From the NCBI GenBank assembly GCA_036365145.1, contig JAEOAD010000032.1:1331501-1395500 (forward strand): a DNA stretch of 64,000 nt, given 5' to 3'. Position 1 is the stretch's first letter, and every line of letters starts with the position of its first letter. Both the position numbers and the translations under genes were made by a program. Below the pieces are notes generated by a model. The model did not search any database. It was not told where the DNA came from and saw only the letters and a list, made by a program, of their open reading frames with translations. This DNA is from Orientallactaga sibirica. Taxonomy: Eukaryota; Chordata; Mammalia; Rodentia; Dipodidae. Below are positions 34,500 through 47,039 of this stretch, in pieces.

Positions 34500-37400
34500 T
34501 TTTTTTTCCTAACACAAACCATCCAGTCTAAGCTCCTATCTCAATCACTTCTACTATCAGCTCCTGTGCCAATACCCACCTTTCCTAATCACCCCAGGAG
34601 TAGGTGTCAGTCAAGTAGGAGCACTCCTTCTGCCCCTGAGTCCTCTCAAGTGTGCAAACTAGCCAGATTTCACCTGCTCGCCGTGCCTCATCTATTCCCT
34701 CCCTCAAAAACCACAACGTGTGTAGTTCCTTCTGTCCTCTGCCTCCTTCTGGACCCCGGTGGTATGCTCTTCCCTCCTCCTGAGAGCTATAACAGAGTTG
34801 GTCTTGTTAGTGCATACTTTCTATTACTACAGTAAAACCTTTGAACATGAGTAATTGAAACACGTGTTTTAGAAGGATCATGTGCCATGGTAAAGATGAA
34901 AATACTTTTAAATATTTAGACATGTGCCTTTCTAAAGCAAGAAAGATCAATCTTGCATCGCTTCCCACCAGAGTAAGTTATAAAGATTTTACCTCTGAGC
35001 AGGATTAAAATTAAGATGAACTGATCCTTACCAGCTATGCTTATGCCTCATTCCAAAGTGGATACTGTTCTAAAGTTTCCCTGTGACTGTAAACATGAGG
35101 AAGACAGATTCCAAAAATCCTACAATATAGCTACAGGGATGGGCATACAAAAATAAAGTTTGATGTGAATATGATGAATTTGTTAAAAGAAAATCTGCTT
35201 GAGAGGAGACAGGAAAGAATAGAGTTGTCAGAGCAGCTATTGAGAATGGTTATGAGTGGCGTCCAATGACAAAAACTTAAAACAATCTACAAAATGTACC
35301 GCTTAGTATATGGTAAGTACTGCAATCCAATGGGTCAGCAGTAAAAATGAACACGACTCTATTCATCCTGTTGAAGAAGACAGTGGCACAGTGGTGAAAC
35401 ACCCATGAATGCTGTTACTGCTCCCTGGACAGCAGGGTTGGGATGCCTTCTCATCTGCTTTCAGGGAGACAAAGATCTGAAAACACTTGCTTCTTCTATA
35501 CTTAATCTTAAATTTGAACTTAATTTTGAACTTGAATACTGAGTGTCTGAAAAACATATGGAAAAAGGATGGAGTAGAAGAGAAAGAGGAAAGCGGATAT
35601 TTAAAAAAAGACTGGAAAAGAAAATAAAGACAGGGAGAGGTTAAGACAGGAGCAGAAGAAATGGGGTGCAGAGAGAAAATGGGGAGAAACAATCACTTGC
35701 CATTCTTCCAGGTCACTCACTTTTCTGAGGATCACATCTCTGGCTCCTCTTTTCCTTCAAATCTGTGAGAACCTTAGTTGGAATTCTCCTACTTTGAGAA
35801 AATCTTCTCTAGGCAGAGCTGGATCATGGGTAGTGCCAGACCTTCCACTGAGAGCTTGCTTCACAGAGGCAGTCAATATTGTCTGCATCATCTGGGTCTG
35901 CTGAGCTTGGCTGCTGGAGGTGGAAAGGACCACCTTGGTCTTTATTCTATGTACACACACTTTAGTAGCTACAAAGTCTGGGTACTCAGACTGATATCTT
36001 AACTCTGCCCAAATCAAGAGACCGTTCAGCTACAGAGCCCAGTAACCTCAGAACAATTGCTCACAAGTCTTGCTTGAATTTACAGAAAAAAAAAAAAATA
36101 AGAACAGCTGTTTTATTAATCTACCTAAACTGACTCTATCCAGTTTTGATTATTGTTACAGATGTATGTATGTAAAATTTGGATGGAAGGTTGTATGTAT
36201 ATTTCAATTTATGTCATGTTCACAGCATGAGCAACTTACTTGAAATATATCTATAGTTAAAATGCATATTATTCTTAAACATATTTGATTGCTTATCCCT
36301 TGAAGATGAAACTGATTGATATGTGCCCTCTTTTCCAAAAAATCTAGTCCCTCTGGAGGAAAAAAAAAAATCCATCTCTACGGAACTTGACCTGGAAGTG
36401 GTGGTAGTGAGGGGGCAAGACGACCCTCTGGCATGAGTAGATGAAGCACAGTGGTGGGAGATGGGAGGCACAATTGAAAGGCAAGCAGGCTCCTGAGTTG
36501 CCACTTCAGCTACAGAATAATGGGCCATCAAGTGCCCACCACAAAATAGAAATAACTAAGAATCACATGAAGGAGTGCAGGAATGTGCTGATCTTGAGTA
36601 TTGCTGGAGGAGTGTTGGCACGCCTCTCTCTGATCCTGCTCAGAGTGGAAGAGAAGAAGGAAAATATTGTAGACCAATGGCCAGCTATGATCATGTCATC
36701 CAGAGAACACGGAGAGGCATCTCCACTGCACAGTGGAGGATGCTGGGGTTGTGAGAGAAGCAGAGCTGGGGCCCAAGCTCCTGTTCCCTGTTCAAATTGG
36801 CTGATGTCTGCTCTTTTTCTCATCAATCTCTTCTCATCCTACACCTGAGGAAGCTGGAAGGGAAAAGACTCATCCATCCATCTTCTCTCCTGCTCCAGAG
36901 GGAAAACTATACAGGATGCTCACACAACACCCCCCCCCTGCCCGGAGCAAAAGGAGAGACACAAACCAAGATGTCTGGCAAGAAGATGAGGAGGAGGCCA
37001 TCATCACAGCTTTAAAGAGCCTTGGTCTTAGGTCACAAAAACAAATGGAAGTAGTTGAAGCGTGTATTACACAGGTTGCAAAGGGGGAACGGGGGAACGT
37101 GAGCTAGAACAGGAAGTGGGGAGATGGCTACTTCCTCTACTCAAGACTGTGGCAGGCATTGTGAGGTGCATGCTTCCTTCCTTTCTGTACATGTTCTCAG
37201 ACCTGACCCTGCCAAGAGACTTTCCCAACATCTGTGGTCAAAGGGAACAAATTGTAAATAATACACTTCAAGTGTATCTGGCTCAAAGAAAAAGCTTATG
37301 GGGCTCTATTGCCTCCCTCCTTTAATATTTATTGAACCCAACTCTTAAAGCCATTAAACGGAAAGCATTTCAAAACGTTGGTAACAAAGTCACAGAGGTT

Positions 37401-37590
37401 TCCTCCGTATGTTGGTTGAGGAGGTGTGGAACAGCAAGGACTTTAGAAGATGGAACACTGGTTTTTAACTTTTAGTGTGAACAAACATCGGATAGATTTA
37501 CCATTGTTGGGAGGCAGAGGGCAGAACAAGGGTGGTGCTTCACATTCCTCATGATATGGGCTTGTAAAGACTCACACACCTTTTCTCTTG
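34500..37590. other. Mostly unique intronic sequence
   Basis: No SINE or exon recognised over 3.1 kb. Low-complexity pieces: an A-run at 36086-36098, another at 36359-36370, and a C-run near 36931. Open frames at 35363-35692 (minus) and 36441-36848 (plus) have neither splice context nor recognisable domains. Confidence 0.4.
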
Positions 37591-37602
37591 TTTTAAAGAT
37601 TT

Positions 37603-37784
37603 TTTAAAAACACTTTTGTTTGTTTATTTGCAAGAGAGAGAAAAAATGGGAATGCCAGGGCCTCTGGCACTGCAGATGAACTCCATATGCATGTGACACT
37701 TTATGAATCTGGCTTTTATCTGGGTACTGGGGAATCAAATTCAGGTCAGTAGGCATTGCAGGCAAGTGCCTTCTCTTCAGCCCC
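37603..37784 (-). mobile_element. DIP-like SINE
   Basis: 'gtttatttgcaagagagaga' tail side, 'ggcaagtgccttctcttcag' at the head, where about 20 bases around 'taaccactaagccat' are missing. Confidence 0.8.
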
Positions 37785-37799
37785 ATAAATCTTTTCTCT

Positions 37800-39780
37800 T
37801 ATTCTTGTAATGCTGAACTGTCTGTCTCAGGCCTGCCACCAGTTCTTCATGCTTCCCCTCAATGCTTCATCTCAATGTCCATATGCATTTTGTTTCTCCT
37901 GCCTCAGGATTTTTTCCCATTTCTCTCAGTCCATTTGCCAAGCTAGAAACTCATTTATACCTGTGACTTCCACAGCTCTCTTGGAATGGGCCTTGCATTG
38001 TCTGTGTTTATACAGAACCCCAAAGGGACAACTTTTACCTTATTATCACCTTGTGCTATCATCCTGCAGTTAGATCTTTACTTCCATTTCCCAGCTCTTT
38101 GGGAATTTTGCTGTCAGTTTTATTTGCATACTCTAAGAGAAACATCTAGAAAAAGTATCACTGGGCACTGAGTCCAGACAATCAAGAAACTCTGAGCTGT
38201 TTGGCTACGAGTGTCAGAATCTGTGAGCAGCAAATGGACTCAAGTTTCTTCCATGGTTTGGTATAGTGAGAATATCCACTTCATCACTGGTTCCAACCCA
38301 AATGCATATTCTTAAAGTCTCTAGACCTTAAAGGCTCACCTTGGAATCTCAGAGGGTTATTGTTAGATGTAATTGTTCCATTGATAATTTCCATTAATTA
38401 CATTTTACAACACCTTACATTTTACAACTACACTTAGCTACAGTAAGTGCCATGGTAGAACCTATTTTATCTCACAAATAGTAACAGAGACACGACATGG
38501 AAGTTGCTTTAAGAAAGGGGAGACAAAGAAAAACTGTGAAAGGGTTCCGACAATAGAAGATACAGCAAGCTCTCTTCACTCTCCTTTTTCTCCACGTTCC
38601 CCACTCTTCCACAACCATGACCTTGAGAAAAACCTTATAGAGTGACATTTCTGAATGAATCCAGCAATTACAGAGAATGGGAGAATCTAAAACAGCAGGG
38701 AAGCACTCCTCCCTCTCTGAGAAAGAGATGCAGGGCGTTTCTGGAAGACCCGTTGCCCCGTAGGTTGAGGCAGCAAAGGCAGGAGGTTTCTGTTAACAGA
38801 AGCACCAAAGTCTCCCTTTGTCTTCACACAGGTTCATCTTAGAAGCAAATAGACACTGATCAGTCATGGCAGACAGAAAGCTTACAGTAACAGAGGAAGA
38901 CAAATTTACAAAGTTACAACAATTGGGGAAAAACTTAAAATAAGTAGCTCTCAGTTGTTGAAAAATTCATTCAAGTCAACAAGCCCTAAGGGAGATGTTT
39001 GCAGACCTACCATCCGGGAAGAGAAACCAGATCCCTGGGGCTTCTTTTAATATTTGCTTTCTGAAAGGTAAAAATGGCACTGGCATCCCTCAGTTCATAG
39101 AAATAACAGCCCAGTCTTGGTGAGAATAGCTCAAAAGATGAGTTTACTTTAGAAGAAAATAAGAGTACAGAGAGTTGTCCAAGCAGAATGTATTATAAGC
39201 CCTCCCCCCACCTCTATAGCAATCCTTCTAGCATCTTTCTGGGTTTATAGCATATAATCATTCTGATTTTCAGCAGGATGTCTGTGTCTAAGCAGACACT
39301 ACATACATTGTGAGACAGAAGTTCTTTTCTTGCACAGCTTAGACAAAGCATTCCATTTTATAACCTGGGAAATCTCCCCCCAAATACCTGTGTGTGTTGA
39401 TGATTCTAAGGCATCAGTTCTCCTTTAGGCAATTCAAATTTTTCTCCACTTTCAGAGACCCTGAGAGGTTTCATAACAGTTGTACCCCTTATGCAATTCT
39501 TTGATGGAGGCATTTGAGGGATGGGGCAGTTGTGAGACAGAGTGAGTGAGGGCCCATGTCCACAGCCTGACTGCCCATGCACTGACGAAGAGCAATCAGT
39601 GAGCTCTGGTCGAATGCCCTTGCTTCTGTAAATGAGCACTGATGAGCATTGCCACCTCCATCTCTTAGCGCAGAGCCTATGGCTGTTGGGTCACAACCAT
39701 GGCGGAAATGAGCAGTTGCAGCAACATTGACAAAGACTGAATATTTATTGCTCCCTAGAAAAGCTGAAAGGTAACACAAA
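37800..39780. other. Unique intronic sequence, nothing recognised
   Basis: Nearly 2 kb without SINE, LTR or exon. Short frames at 37810-38073, 38642-38842 and 39489-39827 have no support. Confidence 0.4.
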
Positions 39781-39783
39781 ACA

Positions 39784-39960
39784 TAGGGATGGAAAGATTT
39801 CTCAGTGGTTAAGGCACTTGCTTGCAAAGCCTAATGGGCTGGGTTTGATTCCCCAGTACCCATGTACAGCCAGATGCACAAACTGGCACATGCATCTGGA
39901 ATTCTTTTGCAGTGGCAGCAAGCCCTGGCATGCCCCACTCTCCTTGCAAAAGCAATATAA
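39784..39960 (+). mobile_element. DIP-like SINE
   Basis: Head altered to 'agggatggaaagatttctca', B-box 'ggtttgattcc', tail nearly lost ('ccttgcaaaagcaatataa'). Confidence 0.8.
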
Positions 39961-39998
39961 ACATCACTATATCATAAGATATTTTAGCAATTACCTTT

Positions 39999-40248
39999 TT
40001 TGGGGGGGGGAGACAGAGAGAGAGGGAGAGGAAGACAGATAGAGATGGGCGCGCCAGCAGCCTCTTAGGTGCTGTGAATGAAATCCAGATGTGTGTGCCA
40101 CCTTGTGGTCAAGTGCAGCATTTCGCCCTTGTGTCACTTTGCATCTGGCTAAATGTGGGACCTACAGATTGGAACCGCTGGAGAATGGAACCAGCGTTCT
40201 TAGGCTTAGGAGGCAGGCGCCTTAACGGCTAAGCCATCTCTCCAGCTC
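39999..40248 (-). mobile_element. Long-form DIP-like SINE with CTCF-like core
   Basis: Flanked by target duplications 'agcaattaccttt' (from 39985 and 40249). Reads 'gccaccttgtgg' at 40097-40108 on the plus strand, i.e. CCACAAGGTGGC on its own strand. CpGs such as 'gggcgcgcc' suggest youth. It sits at the edge of the LTR-like element to its right. Confidence 0.92.
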
Positions 40249-40583
40249 AGCAATTACCTTTTCATTGCTGGGATCAAACACCCAACCAGAGGAGCTTATG
40301 AGAGGAAAAGGTTTATTTTAGATTAGAGAGAAAGGTTCCTCACAGTGGAGAAAGCATAGCAAAGCAGGCAAAGGGAGTGTCACATCATGCTACAGCAACA
40401 AGAAGGAAGCAGTGCGAGTGAACTAGCTCTGATACCTAGTGAGCTATACTGATAAGCCTTCAGGTCCTCCCTCAGTGACGCACCTCTTTGGCAAAGCTCC
40501 ACCAGGTGTGGACTAAACAGGAGGCTTAATCACAATCACTAGAAACTATAAAGGGACATTTTACATTCAAACTACCACAGATG
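40249..40583 (-). mobile_element. LTR-like element
   Basis: On the minus strand starts 'ctgtggtagtttgaatgtaa', resembling the start of the 364-bp family, but its body differs, so it is a related or distinct family. It was hit by the SINE at its left edge. Confidence 0.45.
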
Positions 40584-40603
40584 TACAATAAAAATTACAA
40601 TTG

Positions 40604-40885
40604 GGGCTGGAGATATGGCTTAGCGGTTAAGGCGTCTGCCTCCTAAGCCTAAGAATGCTGGTTCCAATCTCCAGTGGTTCCAATCTCCAGGTCCCATGTT
40701 TAGCCAGATGCAAAGTGATGCAAGGGCGCAATGCCGCACTTGACCACAAGGGGGCACACGCATCTGGATTTCATTCACAGCAGCTGAGAGGCTGCTGGCA
40801 TGCCCATCTCTATCTGTCTCCCTCTCCCTCTCTGTCTCTCTCTCCAAAACTAAATAAAATACTAATAAAAAATTTAAAAAATTAA
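40604..40885 (+). mobile_element. Long-form DIP-like SINE with CTCF-like core
   Basis: Full copy with 'ccacaagggggc' at 40744-40755 and an extended TATCTGTCTCCCTCTCCCTC tail. It has an exact 16-bp tandem duplication of 'tggttccaatctccag' (40659-40674, 40675-40690), which doubles its B-box region. Flanks resemble each other ('aattacaatt' / 'agtaacaattt'). Confidence 0.92.
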
Positions 40886-40951
40886 AAAGTAACAATTTAA
40901 ACTACTATTTAATGTCACAAAGTAATTTTTAAGCTTCTAAAATCACTTTAA

Positions 40952-41168
40952 AATTTAAAATATTTTATTTGTTTATTTGAGAGAGAGAAAGAGGCACATA
41001 GAGAGATAGAAAGAATGGGTGGGCCAAGGCCTCCAGCCGCTGCTGTAAATATACTCCAGATGCATGTGCCACCTTGTGCATCTGGTTTACCTGGGCCCTG
41101 GGGAATTGAACCTGGGTCCTTAGGCTTCCCAGGCAAGCTCCTTAATCACTAAGCCATAACTGCAGCCC
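40952..41168 (-). mobile_element. DIP-like SINE
   Basis: Opposes the plus copy 70 bases to its left. 'ccaccttgtgcatctggttt' and 'aatcactaagccataactgc' are diagnostic. Confidence 0.88.
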
Positions 41169-41889
41169 TAAAACTGCCTTTAAACATTTGCAAGAAGAGT
41201 TTTTGTTCATTTACTAGGTTGGGTAAATAAAAGCCTGTTCCTGATGGGAAGCAGGCAGAGCAGAGCAGAGCGGCAGTGAGTAGTTGAGGATTGTGATCTG
41301 TGGGTCTTTTCTGTATAGAACTCTGCACTGGAGATTTAGCTGAAAAGGCTCAGCTTTCTGAGTCAGTGGTCCTGAACATCCGCAGGCAAGCTCAACCTGT
41401 CTTTTCCAAAAGTAAACAGAGGACCAGAAGGACAGTGAAGGTCAGTGAGAACCTGTAGATAAAGATGTGCTTGCAAGGGGCCAAGGGCAGTGGAGACATG
41501 TTTAATGTATGTCCAACTCAAAGAGATGTCCGTCTAGAATTCTTTACAAGTCATGACAGGAAAACCGTTTTCATCCTTATTAAGAGTATCTCAGTGTCAC
41601 CTGAGACTTTGCAAGAGAGGCCAGGACTTCAGGCTAATTCCCGTTACATCTAATTTTATTTTCTTAGTTTTCCCTCCTTGCATTAATCAATGCTATCTAG
41701 GTTTTGTGTTGTTTACTTGTTTTAATTAAATAAAGGAGAGAGATTGAGAAGTAAACAACTTCCTGACAGGAAATAATTAACCAGCATTGCAAAGTGTACT
41801 AAGATAGGAGAGACCATCCTAAAAAAAAATAATAACCTCATTGTATATTAAATCTTAGGTGTCTGTGCAACTATCACTTTGCATGGTGT

Positions 41890-42215
41890 GTGCGTGATAT
41901 GCAGATGCAATCACCCTAGACATGTGCAGGTGGAAGCCAGAGGAGAAAACAAGTGACTTTCTTGTGATTTCCTTGTGATGGAATCTCTTGCTGAACTCAA
42001 AGCTACCATTTTTTTTTTTCTTTCAAAGTGACTGACCAGTGAATCCAAGTGATCCTCTGATCTCCACTCCCCTCCCCACAGAACTGAGGTTACAGGCATG
42101 CGAAGCTAAACCCAGCTGCTGACATGGATGCTGGGGGATGGAACTCGGGGCAAACCTAGCCCTTATGCTTGCGTGGCAAGAGCGCTCACTCACTGACCTG
42201 CACCCCCCCTCCCAG
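41890..42215 (+). mobile_element. GT-headed rodent repeat, copy 2
   Basis: 'acatgtgcaggtggaagcca', 'gaggttacaggcatgcgaag' and 'gctgggggatggaactcgg' follow the order of the copy at 11529, here with most of the GT head gone. Confidence 0.5.
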
Positions 42216-42219
42216 GCTC

Positions 42220-43120
42220 AACTATCACTTTTTAAATATAATATAAATATAATATTTCACTGACCACTAGAATGCTTCAGTGGTAGCTGAGGCCTGTAAT
42301 TCCCAGAGATAAAGTTGGCTGGAGCAATTTAGTCTTCATCTGGGACTTTGGAGCTAATGCTATGCTTGAAATGTAAGTGGATAAATGGCTTTTAGCAAGG
42401 AATTAAAAAGAAAAAAAAAAGCTGTCTGAATGACCTGCCTGACTGCTCCAATTCTTTGAAATGCAACTCAGCCTGGCTCTGTTTGTACGGCCACCTGCAG
42501 TAGCTGTGTTCATCTGGTCATCTGGCTAGGCTCCCAGCAGGCACACATGGTAGGCCTCTCTCTCTAGGAAAGCCTAAGGCAATAGGACCTAGGGCAGTTT
42601 CAGCAGCTTGCTTTTGTATAGGCAGAGCCTCAGGATGGTGCATAGTCATGGAGCTAGCCTAGCAAGGAAGGGTCAATTTTCTTGATGAGTCATCCATTGT
42701 GAATAAACAACTACTTTTTCCCTACAATCATCTGTGGATGGACCTTTGTGTGGCAAGAGAATTTTGGCTCAAGGTTTCTTCTATTTCTCATCCACTGAGA
42801 CATAGGAGAGGAGGTGACCTGAAAGCTGGCCCGGCATGTGAATCCTGTCCCGTGTAGCTACACCAAAGAGCAAAGGCCTCACTCACAGCAGCAACAGCAG
42901 CTCTACCAGGGAGATTTCTTAATCATTTGTGGCACAAAGCTCTTGACAAAGTCATGCAGCCCTCTTGACATTTCTCAGATCACTATTAATCCTGGTTGCA
43001 CTTGAGGACATTAAGTCACAGAGAAGTAGAAATATATACAACTTGAAGGTCAGAGAGAGAGCGCGAGAGAGCAGGAGACCAGAGTCTGGTCCTGGAGCCC
43101 AAGCTTTCGTCAACCCATGT
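42220..43120. other. Intronic sequence, nothing recognised
   Basis: No gene or clear repeat, apart from a short AG/CG-alternating run at 43051-43072. Confidence 0.4.
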
Positions 43121-43154
43121 TTAGGGATCTAGGAAGGAAAAGAAGTCTGGTCTA

Positions 43155-43430
43155 CCTTGGTGGTTGGAATGTGTGTGTGAGTAAGCCTGGAGGAGTTGTG
43201 TCAATAGGAGCCAGTCTTTGGAATTTACATCTAATCTCTTGCCAGTGTTGTTAGCTTGCTCTCTCATTCCTTCTGCTGCTGTGGAGATAAGATACTCAGC
43301 TGTCTGCTCTTGTCCTGCTTTCTCCAGCCTCCTCTGTAGACTATAAAAGCTGAAGTGAACCCTTCCCTCCCAAAATCTGCTTCTGCGTAGGGGGCTCTGT
43401 CCCAGCAATAAGAAGGCAACTGATACACTT
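43155..43430 (+). mobile_element. LTR-like element
   Basis: 'gtggttggaatgtgtgtgtg' at the start, 'gaacccttccctcccaaaat' and 'gcaactgataca' at the end resemble rodent LTR termini. The 137-codon minus frame at 43121-43534 is read across it and is not a gene. Confidence 0.4.
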
Positions 43431-43499
43431 TCTATACTTTCATGACGAGAAAGTCTGTCCTTAACCAAAGTAAGCCTGTTGTGGGGGGTTACGGGAGGA

Positions 43500-43680
43500 A
43501 AATGAGACCTAGAGTCACAGAGATCTGGGTCCACATACCAATTCCACTTGTCTTAAGCAGGCTAACCTTGAGGAAGAGATTTGTCCTCCCTGGTCTTCGT
43601 ACCCTGCAGAATGGGATTTCCATGAACATAATAAAATAATGGATATGAAGTTCTCTGCATTATGTCTGATATGAGACAAA
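43500..43680 (-). mobile_element. MIR-like ancient SINE
   Basis: 'ccaattccacttgtcttaag' and 'aaccttgaggaagagatttg' then 'cctgcagaatgggatttcca' complement the MIR order. Confidence 0.5.
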
Positions 43681-43733
43681 TAATCACTCCTCCCACATGC
43701 ACATGTATTGGGTTCATGCATTTACATGCATGT

Positions 43734-43734
<1 letters not shown>

Positions 43735-43774
<40 letters not shown>
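43735..43774. repeat. (CA)n microsatellite
   Basis: About 20 uninterrupted CA units. A good candidate length polymorphism. Confidence 0.97.
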
Positions 43775-43775
<1 letters not shown>

Positions 43776-44851
43776 CCCATCACCACAGATAGCAGCATCC
43801 TTCTACTTTTCTGTTGTGATGATGTACAGAAAGCATCACATCTCTTTTAACCCTGTGCTCATAGAAGATCATTACTATAATTTCACTCAGAAAAGGCAAA
43901 AGCTGGGCTTTTCTGAAATGCTCAATAGCCAAGATCCCTCCCGGGACCCGTGGAATGCCTGTGTATCAGAGTAGCCAGGATCCCGAAAGATCAATTTGAT
44001 GAGGCTCAATCCGATCCTTCCCCTGCCACATTTCTCTTCATGTTCCCTCCAGGATACTAAGAAACATGTTGGTCCACGTTTGATCATGAAGCTGCCCTCC
44101 AGATAACACTCTGAGGGACTGCATGGCCAAATCACCAGCAAGTGGGTTTAAGACATCACACCTATTTATCTGACTGAGGGTAGTCTCATTCCTGGCAGGT
44201 CCTTCAAACACAGGACCAAAGCTTTCTCACAAATGGGAACACATTTTTCTAATTGGTCTGAAACCAAGATTTACTCATGAGAGATACACATAACCAGAAA
44301 AAGTGCCTGATCCAGACAGCAGAAGAACTGGAAGCCTTGAAATATCTGATCAGTTAAGATGGTTTCCATGGCTCCGCCATGCACGTCACTCTGCTGTCTG
44401 GAGCCCTTCACTGGCCAGGCCCATCTGAAACCTAAGCAGTGAGGCTTCCACAGGGCTGCCTAGGGACGCGGAGTAGAATATTCCAGAGAACAACTTTCAA
44501 AACTGAAAGTGGGGTCAAGTTTTATATACAGAATGCACATAAATGTTCTTTTTAATGAAGAAGTAAATTAGAGGGTTCTTAATTAGTGATAGTACTTAAT
44601 GCTATTTCTCAAGTGTATGTGTACACAATATTCTCATGTCTATGAAATTATTTCTGTCTTTGATGCATCAAATGTCAAAACCAGTGGCTAATTTCCAGAT
44701 CACTTTAGCATTCCTAACACAAATCCTACAGAAACATAGATAAAAAAATTGATCATCCTTCAACACATACTTTTGCTTCATTAAAATCAAATTCTCTAAA
44801 AATAAAATTATTTATTATGTGAGCCCAAGAGATTAAAAAGGAAATATCTGG

Positions 44852-45041
44852 TGCTGGAGAGATGGATTCGCGGTTAAGGCACTTGCCTGCAAAGCCTAAG
44901 GATCCAGCTTCAATTCCCAAGGATCCACAAGGAGACACATGTGTCTGTTGTTTGTTTGTAGCAGGTAGAGGCCCTGACACGCCCATTCTCTCTATCTGCC
45001 TCTTTCTCTATCAAATAAATAAATAAAATATTAAAAATTAA
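44852..45041 (+). mobile_element. DIP-like SINE, first of a tandem pair
   Basis: 'tgctggagagatggattcgc' head. The stretch between B box and 'cacaaggagacacatg' is shortened. The tail AAATAAATAAATAAAATATT runs directly into the next copy. Confidence 0.88.
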
Positions 45042-45046
45042 ATATC

Positions 45047-45206
45047 TGGCACTGGAGAGAGTGCTTGCCTGCAAAGCCAAAGGACCCAGGTTTGATTCCC
45101 CAGGATCCTCATAAGCCAGATGCACAAGGTGGCATTTGCAGAAGCTGGAGGCCCTGCCGTGCTCGTTCTCCTTCTCTCTCTAATACATATATAAAAATAA
45201 AAATAT
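45047..45206 (+). mobile_element. DIP-like SINE, second of a tandem pair
   Basis: Starts 'cactggagagagtgcttgcc', losing the A-box region, with B-box 'ggtttgattcc' kept. Both copies are preceded by 'aaatatctgg', so the second entered at, or was duplicated from, the first one's junction. Confidence 0.85.
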
Positions 45207-45485
45207 GGTTTGAGAAATGAAGTATCTGTATCCCTGAAGTGGCTGTGTACCTGCTGCTGAATTATCTCCACATGTTTATTCCATTCAAATTTTAGGAGTG
45301 ACTTGTTCCCAAAACATGACGTCATAGTTTTCAAATGAACATTTTATTTTGGTTCAGTCTTATATTTACAGAATTATTTTCAGGATGGAATATTAACACA
45401 TATCTCATATCAATGACCAGCATCTTTCATTAGTACAGTATAGTTGTCACAATTACTGAACCAGTACTGATGCAATGCTGTTTTG

Positions 45486-45865
45486 TTGCTTGAGTGTGTG
45501 TGTGGTGTGCAGTACACACCTGTATGTATGGGTCCTGTGCTCTTCCCTTCAGCAAGGTGTGTTCACCTGCGGTGGTTGGAGCAGAAGTGGATCAGGTGTC
45601 CTGTTCCACTGTTCTTCAACAGTTCTTAATTGATTGGAATCTGACCTCTGAGCTTGCTTCTTTTCTTGCATGCTCTGGTAATTCCTGGCTATCTGACACG
45701 CCCCCCCACCCACCCCCGGGACTGGGGTTACAGGCATGTAGGGCCATACCCAGCTGTTTAATTGGGGCCCTGAAGATTTAAATTCAAGTGGTCGCAAGTC
45801 CCTTTAGGCCATTATGCTTGTGCAAGAAGCATACCACACCACTGAGCCATATGCCCAGCCCGACG
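45486..45865 (+). mobile_element. GT-headed rodent repeat, copy 3
   Basis: 'gagtgtgtgtgtggtgtgca' head, a C-rich 'ggggttacaggcatgtaggg' middle and 'cactgagccatatgcccagc' end. Confidence 0.55.
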
Positions 45866-46637
45866 CAACAGTATTAACGATAGTCTGAGCGTTATGGAGC
45901 TCACCCGTCTGCCTGTTTTCCTCTCCTATTCCACGCTGCTGTAGATCACCTCCAGGATGCACCTCTCATTAGGAGAGAGGGTTCCCATGCCTCGGACCTT
46001 CCTTATTTTTTGACGGTCTTGATAGGCCTCATAAGCATTGATTGGGTATTTTGTAGAATGTTCCTAAACTGGGATTAGCCTGGTAATTTCTCATTATTAG
46101 ATTTGGGTGGATTTTCCTGTCAGGGAGTCATAGTGATGAAGCACCATCACAGAAGTCAGATCATGGCTATAAGCTCAGCACCCGTGATGAGGAAGCAGAG
46201 GATCAGGAGTTCAAGGCCAAAGTTTCCTCTGTTATTTTATATTGATATGAGTGAGTTACCATTCTTCATGTTAACCTTGATTTGAAATAGTGCCTTTAGC
46301 TCTCCCAGTGGGAAAGTTACTCTTTTTTTTTCTTTATCTTTCCATAGTGTTCTTTAAAAAGACAAGTCTGTATGTGCAACCCACTATTAAAGAGAAATCT
46401 TTAAATTTTTCAGTTATACATTTATAGTCATACCTTTAAGTGAAAAATGAAGTACTTTTTCATCTAGACTATGTACATTTTGCTCTGTTTGTTTATAGTT
46501 GTACTGACTGTATTTTCAAACTTATGTCAATCAGCACTTTTACCTCACCTCATTCTGTCATGTTACACATGTTCATGTATTTAAATTATTTCCCACATTT
46601 TTCATTATATCCTCAACTAATCTGTTGGGCTAAGTGG

Positions 46638-46996
46638 TTGTTGTAGTCAGCTTCATATTGCTGGGGTAGACTTCCAAACCAGACACTAATCATAGGAGGA
46701 AGGGTTGAATTGAAGCTTACAGATCCAGGGAAAATTCAATAATGGCAGAAGAAGCTGGCCCCCTTTCACAGGTTCATGCAGAGAGAAATACCAGCAGCAG
46801 AACTGCAAGCAAGCACACTCCAGGAACCCCAGACATCTCAGACTGCTCTCTGTATACCTTAGGCTGGATTCCAGACCAGCCACCAAACACACCTTAGCAC
46901 TGGACCCTAAGATCCGCCCACAGTGACACCTCCTCCAGCCAGGCAGATAGAAAGCCAAGAAGCTTTAGTAAAACTAAATCTATTGGGGGACATCCA
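46638..46996 (-). mobile_element. 364-bp LTR-like family, copy D, diverged
   Basis: Reversed, it shows 'ggatgtcccccaatagattt', 'cctggctggaggaggtgtca' and 'ccttcctcctatgatta', parallel to the complete copy at 52702 but clearly more diverged. Confidence 0.5.
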
Positions 46997-47039
46997 TTGA
47001 AAATACCATAGTGGCCATCTTCAATTTATATATATATAT

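Noticed and set aside
36441..36848. A 135-codon plus frame and its minus shadow
   Set aside because: No family resemblance and no nearby exon signals; consistent with chance in a GC-richer stretch.
43121..43534. A 137-codon minus frame
   Set aside because: It is read through an LTR-like element and shows no domain or splice context.
43735..43774. CRISPR-like or tandem regulatory array
   Set aside because: Plain dinucleotide microsatellite; no spaced repeats, and the DNA is mammalian.
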